Source: Clusia tigrina (Eukaryota; Arthropoda; Insecta; Diptera; Clusiidae). From it: 64,000 nt of DNA. Position numbers and translations under genes: made by a program. Positions 1 through 9,744 of this stretch are shown here, piece by piece. Location of the stretch: the NCBI GenBank assembly GCA_920105625.2, contig OV050030.1:85459570-85523569 (forward strand), written 5' to 3'. Every line of letters begins with the position of its first letter. Positions within the stretch are counted from its first letter, which is position 1. The notes under the pieces were generated by a model, which did not search any database, had not been told where the DNA came from, and was given only the letters and a program-made list of their open reading frames with translations.

Positions 1-1785
1 ATAAACTAATTTTCAGCAAATGCCCAACGGACAATGTCTGAAAATTTCCAGTATACGAAGGAGAAACAGAAACTGCTATTTGGTTTTACACTAACAATCT
101 AACATATCACTGACACATAAAAATTTTCCTACATGGCGAACAAATAGTGGGCACAATTAGTAATAAATGTATATATGTACATATATATCACTTTAGAATT
201 TTCACAATTGCACAAAATACACATCACAAGCCAGTTAATATATGAATGAAATCTACTCTTGAAATACGAGAATGAAAAATAATTGCGCAAAAAAACTAAC
301 AGTGCATTTAAGGATTATCTCTTCATTGCTGCTTTTCAGAAACAAACAAAAAAAAAAAGAAATCCCCACATATGTACATACATACAAGTATGTATGGATA
401 AATGTAGGAACGCGCGAATTCAGATTTCACATCATCAACAAAAAAACGGTAACGCTCCATTTTCCATACCTCTTAGGTGGTGTGGAAAATGAAAACATAG
501 CAATAAAAAGTTACTATATTATCCACATTAACTTTCTTTAAGGAAAAAATGTAAAAATAATGTTTACTCTCATGAATTTTGTTCAATGAAATGTTTAAAA
601 TAAAAATCACTTTTAATTTCAAACAATTGCTCAACACATATTTGACAAGCCAGTTAATAAATTAATTAAATCTACTATTTCAATATGAATAATAGAGGAA
701 TTATTGTTTTTTATATATGCAATATACATATATGCAACTTATGTTAAAAATAAATTACATACTACATATATCTATTACATACATATATGTATAAAGTATT
801 TTTTACATACATTATATATATAAACTCATTTCCATTAACTTATTATATAATAAATTATACAAATATATTAACATATAATAATATATACATGCATAGAAGA
901 AGTAGTGATAATGCAAAAATAAAAAAAGGAAAATAAAAAAAAACTCCCAAATATTAAAGGTATGAATGTAGGTGAAAATATATAATTAGATGCAAAGTAT
1001 TTCCCCATATACATAAGTGCATAAGTACCCAGAGACAATATGAACGAAGCTCTAAGAATTTTTTGCAATTTATTAGTTTCCATTGCCCAAATCTCCAAGA
1101 CAAGAAGAGTCATGCATTGAGCACATCGTTAGGAGCAGAGCACACAGAGAAAAAAACTCGTTTTCAAGTTTAACTTTCTTTACTCTGTATACTCTGGTTA
1201 GGAGTATCATAGATTACCAATAGATACGCAGCTTGCCGAATCAAACAAAAAAATCAATGTAAAATGGATAGCAAATAGTATGAGAGAATTTCATTTTTCA
1301 CCGAGGTCTGTTAACACAAGTGTCCTCGGTGAATAAACTACTTATACACCATTTTTACTCCTATTACAAAATAGTGCTACCGAAGTACATAAGTTTGTAG
1401 TAGGTTGTAAATTCATATTACTATCAATACACTGAAATATTAATGAAAAAATATAACATTAAATGAACTCAGTACTACAATTCAGCTTATTATTTGTCTT
1501 TTCTAATCAATTAAAACTATTTTATGGTTGCAAAAGAACTTCCATGTATAGAAAAAAAAATTTAAGAACCTTTTTTTGTTTTTGTTAATTTATAACTGTG
1601 TTGAAGGTGTTCGGTTACATTGCGAAATATTAAATAAATGTTGCAGTTCTACTTTTATATCTAATTTCAATTAATTGTAAGAGAAAGATATGTGATTTTA
1701 AAATGTGTCTTGAGGCAGATAAAGTTTTCAATTTTATTATTGTTTTTTTTCTACTTCAGACAATAAATAGGAAATGTTAAGGGCG
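1..1785. other. AT-rich region without a recognisable gene
   Basis: Strongly AT-rich with homopolymer runs and short ATATAC-type motifs. Open frames are short, lysine/asparagine-rich and lack any family signature. The only structure I can support is a short duplication listed separately. Confidence 0.7.
190..690. repeat. Short diverged direct duplication (190-275 and 605-690)
   Basis: Two stretches of about 85 bp match each other with substitutions. Both contain an ACAATTGC/CAATTGCTC core, then ACAAGCCAGTTAATA and AAATCTACT in the same order. They lie in direct orientation about 415 bp apart. No TIR or tail is visible, so this is an old local duplication or two fragments of one dispersed repeat. 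Confidence 0.55.
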
Positions 1786-2155
1786 AGTGATAAGGAAACA
1801 TGTTTTAAAATAAAAAAAAATTGTGTCTCACAGTCACGAACTTATGCGAAATTCTTTTTTTGTAAATGTTTTTCTCTTTGAGTCGAATGCCTTAGTTGTT
1901 AGTCTTCTTTCATCTATTGCAATATTATCTGAATCACTTTAGAATTCTCATAAAAATAAAAAAACAGACCACACTATTTCACAAATAATTTTCTTTTAGT
2001 TATATTTTATTTAATTCGAAATATAAATACGCTAATAAAGTTTATTTTAGATATAAATTTTATTTATTACACACAAGTTCATAGTTATAAAAATTCTTTC
2101 ATTCATTTTTTTTTTTTGTGAATTTTCCAACGCTGAATAATGACTGGATATAAAT
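1786..2155 (+). repeat. Dispersed repeat, arm 1 of an inverted pair with 8985-9535
   Basis: This stretch matches the reverse complement of 8985-9535 across its length. Shared landmarks are GGAAACATG, the CACRGTCACGA block, TTTGTAAAT..TCTCTTTGAGTCGAA, TTATATTTTATTTVATTCGAAATATAAAT and the block ending TTTTGTGAATTTTC. This copy has an uninterrupted TCTCTTTGAG (1873-1882), whereas the other copy carries a SINE exactly there. It is probably a fragment of a non-coding transposon; the class is not identified. Confidence 0.7.
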
Positions 2156-2631
2156 TGCTGAATTCTAAAAAGAAACTGGAATTGCCGTATAAACATCCAA
2201 AGCCAAGGGTAATATCTTTAATATGTATTTATTTCAAAATTTGGCGAAATAATGTCGAAAACCAAGATTGAATAAAAGAGCTATATTATATTTCCCTTAA
2301 AATGGAAATTGTTTACTAAAGAAAGATTTTGTGTCAAAAGGCTTTTACCTTCTTAGTGTTTCCTGATCAAGTTCTATCTTATTGGCTCGAAGTGCTTCAT
2401 TTTCAAAACAGTTGATTATTAAGCGTTCAGAGTAGCAACATTTACAAACTTTCACATTACTTCGGATTTCACATCGACTTAAATGAGCACTTAATAATAA
2501 TAATATTTTTAAAAGCAGTAATTATATTTCCATGTTTACTGGATCTTCGGATCAACTAGCTTTTTTGAAAGACACCGACATTTTCTTGAAGTTCATTAGT
2601 ATAAAAGATGTCAGGAATTTTGATCTGACAA
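2156..2631. other. No gene or element seen
   Basis: AT-rich sequence between the dispersed repeat and the MITE at 2632. I see no convincing reading frame or repeat. Confidence 0.55.
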
Positions 2632-2996
2632 AGGGCCGACCAAAATAGACGAGACGAAACGTGACGAGTAAGTTCGAGCATATGTGAATCAACACTAATA
2701 GCCAAAAACTTAGACGTGTGGTTCGTTCCGTAAGAACCGAACTCCAAACGTCTGCTACTCGTCACAACCTCTTCTTTGTAGACACGATTGTTGTTTTTTA
2801 AACAAATTAAAATTAGAATGACGGAATTTTGCTACAACTTAATCGCCGCTGTGGGGGATGAGTTCGGAATTTATGTAAAAAGGCATCCATCGATGCGTTT
2901 CATTGCGTTTAATTTTGGGTTAAATGTCGAAATCAACGTAACGAGTGCAGACGTTCGTAAAATCGCTATCGTTACATCTCGTCTATTTTGGCCCTA
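2632..2996. mobile_element. MITE-like element with about 28-bp terminal inverted repeats
   Basis: The left end (2632-2660) reads AGGGC, then CCAAAATAGACGAGACG. The right end (2969-2996), reverse-complemented, reads AGGGC, then CAAAATAGACGAGATG. Further inside, AACGTCTGCTACTCGTCAC near 2747 is inverted against the GTAACGAGTGCAGACGTTC block near 2938. The ~365-bp size and lack of coding capacity fit a non-autonomous DNA transposon. No clear target duplication, so the superfamily is open. The 90-codon frame at 2788 lies inside and looks fortuitous. Confidence 0.6.
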
Positions 2997-4165
2997 CCTA
3001 AACACTTTTAATTTTCTAAAAGGTTGGGTTATAAATATAAATAGTTTAACGGAAATGTAGCAGTTTGACACAAAAGACTTTCCACACATAATGACTAGCA
3101 AACTTTGTCAAGATGTGACTGAGCATTTTTTCGAACAAATTAGGAAATTCTGTTCGCAAATAAATGTAATGTTCATGTAGATAAGGTAGTTTTCTTAAAA
3201 AATGTATATTTCGTATATTTGCGGTTATTTATACTTAAAAATGTATAAGTTACATAATTGTGTTCATCCCTTGCCTTATTTCGGAGATTAGATTATTTCT
3301 GACGACTTTCTTTACACACTTGAAAAGCAGCATGACAAGTGTAACCATGTTAAACCCCCAGTACAGTTTATCAATTAAATACAAAAACTAGACAGCAGAT
3401 TTTATGCACTTTTTAATTCAGCCTGCCATATATATGTAAATATAACTTACATATGAAACATTAGAATACCCTACAAAATAATATGTATCTAACCGATTTC
3501 ACATTCAAAGTACTTTTTGATTCTTAAGCTACGAAACTCTAAATTCTACTCCCATGTTTACCGTCAGCTGTGGCAAATTTTACTTTCTCACCATATCATG
3601 GCCGCTATACATTGTGTTGTTATTGTTTCACACGGATAGGGAAAACAAATGGATTTTTTTCAACAGCTGAGGAGGAAGAAGAAGAGTTGCATATCTACAT
3701 TAATCTATGAGGAGTATTTCGAACGGCTTTTGGGGAAAAAACTATGAAGCAAGTAAGTTTAGTTTAGTACGTATACATATATATGTATGTGCTTAGAAAT
3801 ATTTTATGTAAATGTTTAAATGGAATAAGCAATAGACAAACATATGTGTTTATATTACCACACAAAAAATGAAAATAACTCCAATGATATGCAAATATAA
3901 ATGATACTAGACATAAAGACGCTTTATTTTCATTTCATACTATTTTATTGCATCACTACCTGCCAGAACTATGTATGTATGCTAGTTTAAATATAGGAAC
4001 GTGTGTATTCAGAGTTCAGTTTTGTGTTTGTTTTCTTTCTTTTTATTTTTCTCATGAGTATACAAGCATACACATGTATGTATTCATAATTCTGTAGTTT
4101 TCATGATTCTGTAGTTATTATGATTTGTGGGGATGCCCATTTAACTCGTAATGTGAAATAGAGAA
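2997..4165. other. No gene or element seen
   Basis: AT-rich intergenic sequence with scattered ATGTATGT-type simple motifs. I found no supported coding region, TIR or retrotransposon signature. Confidence 0.55.
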
Positions 4166-4363
4166 TCAATTATTTTGTTCTTCATCTTGATGATACTTCT
4201 TATTACGTTTATGTTCTTTGATGCAAATGAAATAAGATCGATCTTGACCAGGAAACACTAAGAAAGTAAAGGTTGATTCACCCGCTTTCTTTGGTAAAAA
4301 CTCTCTATAGTTAGGGAAAAATAACGTAGCTCTTTTAATCCATCTTGGGTTTGCCATTACCAA
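4166..4363 (-). CDS. Orphan 65-codon ORF, not recognised
   Basis: A small open frame starting MVMANPRWIKRATLFFPNYR and ending in a charged tail rich in Lys, Asp and Glu. Its composition looks more protein-like than neighbouring frames (Pro, Trp, Cys and Gly spread through it). I recognise no domain and see no promoter or partner. It lies just outside the MITE that starts at 4449. It could be a chance frame or an exon fragment. Confidence 0.15.
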   Translation of the reverse strand: MVMANPRWIKRATLFFPNYREFLPKKAGESTFTFLVFPGQDRSYFICIKEHKRNKKYHQDEEQNN

Positions 4364-4585
4364 ATTTTTAAAATAAAACCATCTTAAAACTGCTACCCTA
4401 ATAGTGTATCTTGGCTTGAGCTGTTAATTCCAAGGTTAATTTTCTTAACACTGCGGCCACACGTTCAATTTCTTTCCCATCAAGTACTCACACGTATTGT
4501 CTGTCAAAACCTGTTCTAGTCGCGGCTCTGACGTAGCCTGCATTTGATGGGCAAGATGGTATAAAATAAAAAAAAAATATATATA

Positions 4586-7392
4586 GGTAGGTAGGTAGGT
4601 AAAGCGGCCACCCGAAAAGGGCGCACTTAGGCCAACATTGACCCTTTGTGGTACCGCATGGGACAGCAGGTCCCATCCCTTTCATAGGTCCAGCCATTTG
4701 GAGCTTTTAATGAAGCTGTTGATGGAGCTAATCTTTTTTTTTGAGATATCTCCCAAGGAGTCCAAAAAGTAGTCACCTAGGAAAGTGCGCCTCCTTCTGG
4801 ACAAAGCTGGACACGTGCACAACAGGTGAGCAGTAGACTCTTCCTCCTCCTCGTCCATGCAACTCCTGCAGAAGTCATTAGAGGCGATCCCCAGCCTACA
4901 CCCGTGTGTGCCTTGAGTCCAGTGTCCCGTTAAGACGCTAATCACGGGACCTATGCTTTGTCTATTTAGAGCCAGTAGGTCCTTAGAGCGCTTGACATTT
5001 ATCTCTGGCCAGGTTTGTCTAGCTATTTTACATCCTGAAAGTTCAGACCAGCGCCTGCCCGCTGTTCCTAAGGATATTGTATTTACTAAGAGCTTACATG
5101 TGGCAAGAGGAATACCGATTTGCGACCTATCTGGTTCCATCGGTATGGTACTACCCTCACGGGCAAGTTCATCCGCCTTGCAGTTCCCTGGAATATCTCT
5201 GTGACCGGGAACCCAGCACAGATGCAGACGGGTCTGCTTAGCTATCTCGTCTAAAGATTTGCGGCAGCTCTTGACGGCTTTTGAGGTGATAATAACCGAA
5301 TCCAGGGAGCGCAAAGCAGCTTGGCTGTCGGACAGAATGCAAATATCAAGTCCAGATATCTTCTTCTTCCTTAGCCAAGACAGTGCTGCCTCTATAGCCG
5401 CGACCTCTGCCTGAAAAACACTGCAGTGGTCGGGCATCCTAAAGGACATGTTAATATCCAAATCTTCTGAGAATACACCACCTCCCACCCTACTCTGTAG
5501 TTTGGATCCATCTGTGTAGATGTGAACCCCTTCTACATGAGGGGGGATGCCATCCTTCCATTCGTCCCTGGAGGGAATGGAGATCTTGCACATACCATTG
5601 AAGGCGTACATTGGTGTGATGTAGTCGAAAGAGTCAGGAATACCCTCAAAATGTCTTAAAATGGACGCATGACCTATATTCCTGGCATCCCGTTGATGCG
5701 TAGCTTTTAGTCTGATAGCTGAGTTTGCAGCCATTTTTTCGCCAAAAAGCCTAACGGGCAGCAGATTGAGCATAATATCCAATGCTGCCGTTGGAGTCGT
5801 TCTAATGGCACTACTTATGAATACCTCTGCCGTTTTCTGTACCTTTGTTATCAGCCTATTGTATGTGGACTTACTTAGGGCTGTCCACCAAGCAAGCACC
5901 CCATAGAAAAGGACTGGTCGTACCACAGCTGTATATATCCAATAGGCTACCTTAGGCTGTAACCCCCATTTTTTGCCTATGACTCTTTTGCAAGAGTACA
6001 GAGCTACCTGAGCCTTCCTAATGCGCTCGCTTACAATGGCCTTCCAATTCAGCTTCCTATCTAGGATCACGCCCAGATATTTAGCCTCCTCGACAAGGTC
6101 AATATCTACACCCATTAGTTTTGGAGCAATAAATTGATGAATTTTATACTTCCTAGTGAAGAGTACCAGCTTAGTCTTGGTCGGGTGAACCCCCAACCCA
6201 CAGTCCGTAGTCCATTTAGAGAGAATGTTCAGCATATTTTGCATCAAGTCCCTCAAAGTAGATATATATTTACCCGAGATACTAATAGCAACATCATCCG
6301 CATACGCAACCACCTTGCACCCTTCCCTCTCCAGTCGAACAAGCAGCTGATTTACCGCAAGATTCCAGAGTAGGGGTGAAAGAACTCCACCTTGAGGTGT
6401 GCCTCTGCACACGGACTTCTTGGCCGACGCCGCCCCCAGCTGTGAATTGATTATCCTGCTACTAAGCATGTTTTCAATCCACCTGCTAATGGCGGGTTCC
6501 ACCTCCAAGTCTCGCATCGCACCGATTATTGCGTCTGATTTGATATTGTTAAAAGCTCCCTCAATGTCCAGGAAAGCCACTAGGGAGAACTCCTTGTTGT
6601 GCAGGGAGCACTCAATCCTAGAGACTAAGGAGTGTAAAGCGGTCTCCACCGATTTACCCTTAACGTAGGCATGCTGAGAGACTGACAGCTTCTGTCTGTC
6701 TATAGTGAGCCTCAGATGAGTATCTAACAACCTTTCCAGGATTTTTAGACAGAAGGAGGACAGACTAATGGGTCTTAAGTCCCCTGGAGCTGTGTACGAG
6801 CTTTTGCCGGCCTTGGGTATAAAAATTACCCTCACATGCTTCCATGTGTCTGGAATATACGCTAATTCAAGACAACTATTATAGATCTTTAACAGCCACT
6901 CTATTATAAGATTCTCTGACTGCTGAATTTCAATTGGAGCTACACCATCTGGGCCAGATGCTTTAAATGGTTTGAAGCTATGGATAACCCATTGCAATTT
7001 TGGCTTCGTGACTATGTCTGAGTTGACTTCAACTACATTCCCGCTGGGATTCGTTCTCCGCGGAATGGTACTCGAGCAACCAGGGAAGTGAGTCTCCAGA
7101 AGAAGCTCTAGAGTCTCATTACTATTAGTAGTCCAGGATCCATCCTCCCTCCTCAGGTAACCAGGTACCATTGAAGCAGTTGATAGGATCTTCCTCAACC
7201 TGGAGGTCTCAGAGATATATTCTACGTCACCGCAAAAGTTCCTCCACGATTCTCTCTGTGCTTTCCTAGGCTTACTTTTGAAGGCTCTGAGTGCTGCCTT
7301 ATATAAAGCCCAGTCTGCACTATCTCTAGACTTTTTTGCGCTGTTGAAAAGTCTCCTACAGTTTTGTCTGAGTCCCCTAATTTCCTCCCCCC
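4586..7392 (-). mobile_element. 5'-truncated LOA/I-type non-LTR retrotransposon
   Basis: On the minus strand it runs from about 7392 (5' truncation point) to about 4586. It holds the 3' part of ORF2, a ~95-bp 3' UTR and a terminal tail of four TACC/CTAC-type repeats instead of poly(A). Both sides carry ATATATA (about 4578-4585 and 7393-7399), consistent with a short target duplication. It sits inside the MITE at 4449-7651. The intact frame and clean ends indicate a young copy. The RNase H domain points to the LOA or I group rather than Jockey or CR1; exact clade needs a tree. Confidence 0.85.
4682..7391 (-). CDS. Reverse transcriptase / RNase H polyprotein (ORF2, N-terminally truncated, frame intact)
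   Basis: An uninterrupted frame of about 903 codons, read up to the element's truncation point; it has no native initiator and lacks the endonuclease. The order is a thumb/linker lead (GEEIRGLRQNC), the RT core with PQGGVLSPLLWN, the catalytic box YADDVAIS and the KYLGVILDRKLNW thumb motif. The RNase H domain follows with all four acidic positions visible: YTDGS, QAEVAAIEAAL, SDSQAAL and KADELA. A C-terminal Cys/His cluster (FCRSCMDEE...HLLC) follows. Function in the family: nick-primed reverse transcription and removal of template RNA. It is the only long intact pol-type frame in the window. It cannot move on its own because the 5' part is missing. Confidence 0.9.
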
Positions 7393-7653
7393 ATATATAA
7401 CAATAAATTTAATCATTTCTGCCTTTTTTATTTGTTGATCGATTTTTTAAAATTTTATCTGGTTTTCCGTTATTTTTTACTTAATACTCACGTAACAATT
7501 GACAGATAATTGAAGGCCGAATGGATTCTCCGCTGGAAGCATAAATTGATAATCAAGTCGACGGTCAAGTACTAAAAATATATATTGTTAGTAAAAAGTT
7601 TGTATGTTTTGCGACTTGATGGGCAAGGAAATTGAAAGTGGGGCCGCAGTGTA

Positions 7654-8181
7654 AGCGGCCCCGACACGTTATTGAATGATGTAAAGAATCGTAAAAAAGA
7701 ATTAGTAAAATAGCTATGTATGCGACTAACATACAATGACTGAAGTCATGCAGTAAGCAAAATCCAAATCATTCGGATTTTTCTTACTGCATGGATGAAG
7801 TGTTTAGTCAATACGTCAAGTGTATTTGCGTGACTGAAACTTCATTCATTCGAAACAGAATTTCGTAGCGCGCGGACGTCATGGCGGAAAACAAAGAAAA
7901 ACATTTCTCATTAAATTCATTGAATTTTACCTCAATATTTTGATGGGAAATCTCTTTACTTTTTCGATAGCAATTTTTCATCCAGATTTTTTTTTCATTG
8001 CTTTTTGTTGTGTTTCATTCATTTGTTTCTTTTTCAATCACACTGCAACCGCTACCAAAATTACTTTTATCTGCGTCTGACATTGTTGTCTCCACGCCGA
8101 AGGAGTAAACGAAAGTGAATGATTGAAGAGTATGCAGTGGCGTCTCGGTGCACAGATACTGTCGGGCGTGTCGGGGCCGCT
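7654..8181. mobile_element. MITE flanked by TA (528 bp), Tc1/mariner-like
   Basis: The left end reads AGCGGCCCCGACACG and the right end is its exact reverse complement (15 bp). Both are flanked by TA (7652-7653 and 8182-8183), the insertion signature of Tc1/mariner-type elements. It lies directly against the right terminus of the CACTGCGGCC MITE. The interior has no transposase but contains a strong hairpin at 7747-7793. TIR and TA are direct observations; superfamily assignment is inference. Confidence 0.7.
7747..7793. repeat. Perfect-stem hairpin inside the TA-flanked MITE
   Basis: CATGCAGTAAG (7747-7757) pairs with CTTACTGCATG (7783-7793), and AAAATCC (7759-7765) pairs with GGATTTT (7775-7781). 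This gives 18 paired positions, one mismatch and a 9-nt loop. Confidence 0.75.
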
Positions 8182-8183
8182 TA

Positions 8184-8537
8184 ACATGGTGACGGCAGAA
8201 CGAATTTTTTAAACCAATTTTCCCGACGTAGCTGTCAAAATTGAATTTATAGAACAATGCAATCAAAACAAATATGCAAACAATTGGAAACAAAGTTTTG
8301 ATTTGAAGAAGAGTTATTTAATTGTTATTTTTGTGTAATTTGAACTTTCAGAAGAAATTACGAGACTATGTAACTATTAAATATATTTTATATAAATTGT
8401 GTACTACTTGAAGCAGCTCATGTATTTCTCCATTCCTCTCAATTTCGTTTATTTCGAACAGAATTTAATCGTGCATTGCTTATGTTTGACAATACCGGAG
8501 GTACGAAATTCACCTAGCAGTTAGTAAATTCAACATT
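8184..8537. mobile_element. Decayed copy of the hAT-like MITE at 8573-8953
   Basis: The body is a diverged direct copy of the next element. Shared blocks include ACATGGTG..GCAG, ATCAAAATTGAA/CAAAATTGAA, AAACAATTGGAAA, TAAATATATTTTATATAAAT and CATTGCTTATGTTTGACAAT. The left terminus is lost at the insertion point of the TA-flanked MITE. The right terminus is degenerate (TAAATTCAACATTG against TAATTTCACCTTG). Confidence 0.65.
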
Positions 8538-8572
8538 GTGACAATTCCTCTCTGTTTCTTAAAGTTCGGTAA

Positions 8573-8953
8573 CAAGGTGAATTTACTTACATGGTGGCAG
8601 CAAGAACAAATTTTTTTGAATCAATTTTCCCTCAGTACCTATCAAAATTGAAATTATAGAAAAATGCGATCAAAACTAATTTGCAATTTCCAAACAATTG
8701 GAAATAGAGTTTTGATTTGAGTGAATATGAGTTTTTAATTGTTATTTTTGTGATGTTTGAAAATTATGAAGAAATTATGAGTCTATTTAACAATTAAATA
8801 TATTTTATATAAATTGTGTACTACATTATGCAGCTCTTCTATATTCTTCCATTCCTCTCAATTTCGTTTGTTTTGATCGCTCATTGCTTATGTTTGACAA
8901 TTCCGGAGGCATGAAATTCACCTTGCAGCCACCATGTAAGTAATTTCACCTTG
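8573..8953. mobile_element. hAT-like MITE with exact 8-bp target site duplication
   Basis: The element starts CAAGGTGAATTTACTTACAT and ends with the inverted copy ATGTAAGTAATTTCACCTTG, with TIRs of about 32 bp. TTCGGTAA flanks it on both sides (8565-8572 and 8954-8961). An 8-bp duplication with CA..TG ends fits the hAT superfamily; P elements also make 8-bp duplications. The element is 381 bp, AT-rich and non-coding. Confidence 0.85.
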
Positions 8954-9236
8954 TTCGGTAATTTATAACCAATCATTGTTAGTGGTGAGTAAATGGATTA
9001 ATTCAGGGTTCGAAAATTCACAAAAAAAGGGATAAATTAATTTTTATAACTAAGAAACTGTGTGTAAAAAATAAGTAATAAAACTTTAATAAATTTTATT
9101 AGGGAATTTATATTTCGAATGAAATAAAATATAACAAAAATAAAATTTATTAATGAAATAGTGAGTTCTGCTATTTATATTTACAAGAAGACAAAAATGA
9201 AAAACATTTCTTCAGATATCCTTCGACTCAAAGAGA

Positions 9237-9244
9237 TTTATTAA

Positions 9245-9296
<52 letters not shown>

Positions 9297-9446
9297 CATA
9301 CCACAATCAATTATGACTGCATGGTTTTGGTGGAATGAGTACTAGCTACAGAGGCGTTCAGGCGTTCGGTACCTGCGGGTTGGAACCTGCGGCCCTCGAG
9401 GTGTGAATCTAGCATGCTTACCACTAGACCACATAGGGCGGCTCGG
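9237..9446 (-). mobile_element. tRNA-derived SINE with an (AAT)n tail
   Basis: Read on the minus strand, the 5' head carries Pol III promoter boxes: an A box TGGTCTAGTGGTAAGC (9416-9431) and a B box GGTTCCAACCC (9377-9387). A ~70-bp body follows, then a tail of about 17 AAT triplets (9246-9295). CTCAAAGAGA flanks the element on both sides (9227-9236 and 9447-9456). The D-arm resembles Glu- or Gly-type tRNAs, but the acceptor stem does not pair, so this is a SINE head and not a tRNA gene. The related repeat at 1786-2155 shows the empty site. Confidence 0.8.
9416..9431 (-). promoter_or_regulatory. Pol III A box of the SINE head
   Basis: TGGTCTAGTGGTAAGC on the minus strand matches the tRNA A-box consensus; the B box lies about 40 nt downstream at 9377-9387. 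Confidence 0.7.
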
Positions 9447-9744
9447 CTCAAAGAGAAGATTTACAAAGAAAGCATTTCACATTAGGTCGTGATTGTGAGA
9501 CTTGTATGATAGGAAACATTTTTTTCATATTTATTTATTTGTTAATATTTAAAAATACAAAATTTATGAAACTTGAAATTAAATGATTATGTTAATATGC
9601 ATTACGATTAGGTTAATTTTTCATATTGTTATCTAATGTACATATATTGATAAGAACAAGTTTTTATTATGTTTAACAATGCCATCGACATAATAACATT
9701 TTCAAAGTTCTGTAGAAAATCAAAAAAAAAACATATAATTATAA

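Larger units (their letters stand above)
4449..7651. mobile_element. MITE with CACTGCGGCC termini, split by a LOA/I-type retrotransposon
   Basis: The left terminus starts CACTGCGGCCACACGTTC and runs through CCCATCAAGT (4449-4484). The right terminus (about 7615-7651) is its reverse complement with a few changes. With the retrotransposon at 4586-7392 removed, the element is about 400 bp and non-coding, so a MITE. A partial internal inverted copy of the TIR (TTGATGGGCAAGA) lies at 4551-4563. A third copy of this terminus occurs alone at 10746-10787. I could not define a target duplication, partly because another MITE inserted right at the right end. Confidence 0.7.
8985..9535 (-). repeat. Dispersed repeat, arm 2 of an inverted pair with 1786-2155, interrupted by a SINE
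   Basis: The reverse complement matches 1786-2155 on both sides of the SINE at 9237-9446. Matched blocks include the run ending TTTTGTGAATTTTCGAA, the ATTCGAAATATAAAT block and the GGAAACAT..CTCACAATCACGA block. Divergence is substantial, so the pair is old. Confidence 0.7.

Noticed and set aside
8015..8293. 92-codon minus ORF crossing the TA-flanked MITE and hAT-like remnant
   Set aside because: It spans the border of two unrelated elements and shows no family motif.
9370..9436. Possible tRNA gene on the minus strand
   Set aside because: A and B boxes are good, but the acceptor stem does not pair and the sequence continues into a SINE body, an (AAT)n tail and a TSD.
1786..9535. The inverted pair 1786-2155 / 8985-9535 as TIRs of one 7.7-kb transposon
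   Set aside because: The interior consists of unrelated nested elements, the arms are strongly diverged, and no shared ends or target duplication were found; two independent repeat copies are simpler.
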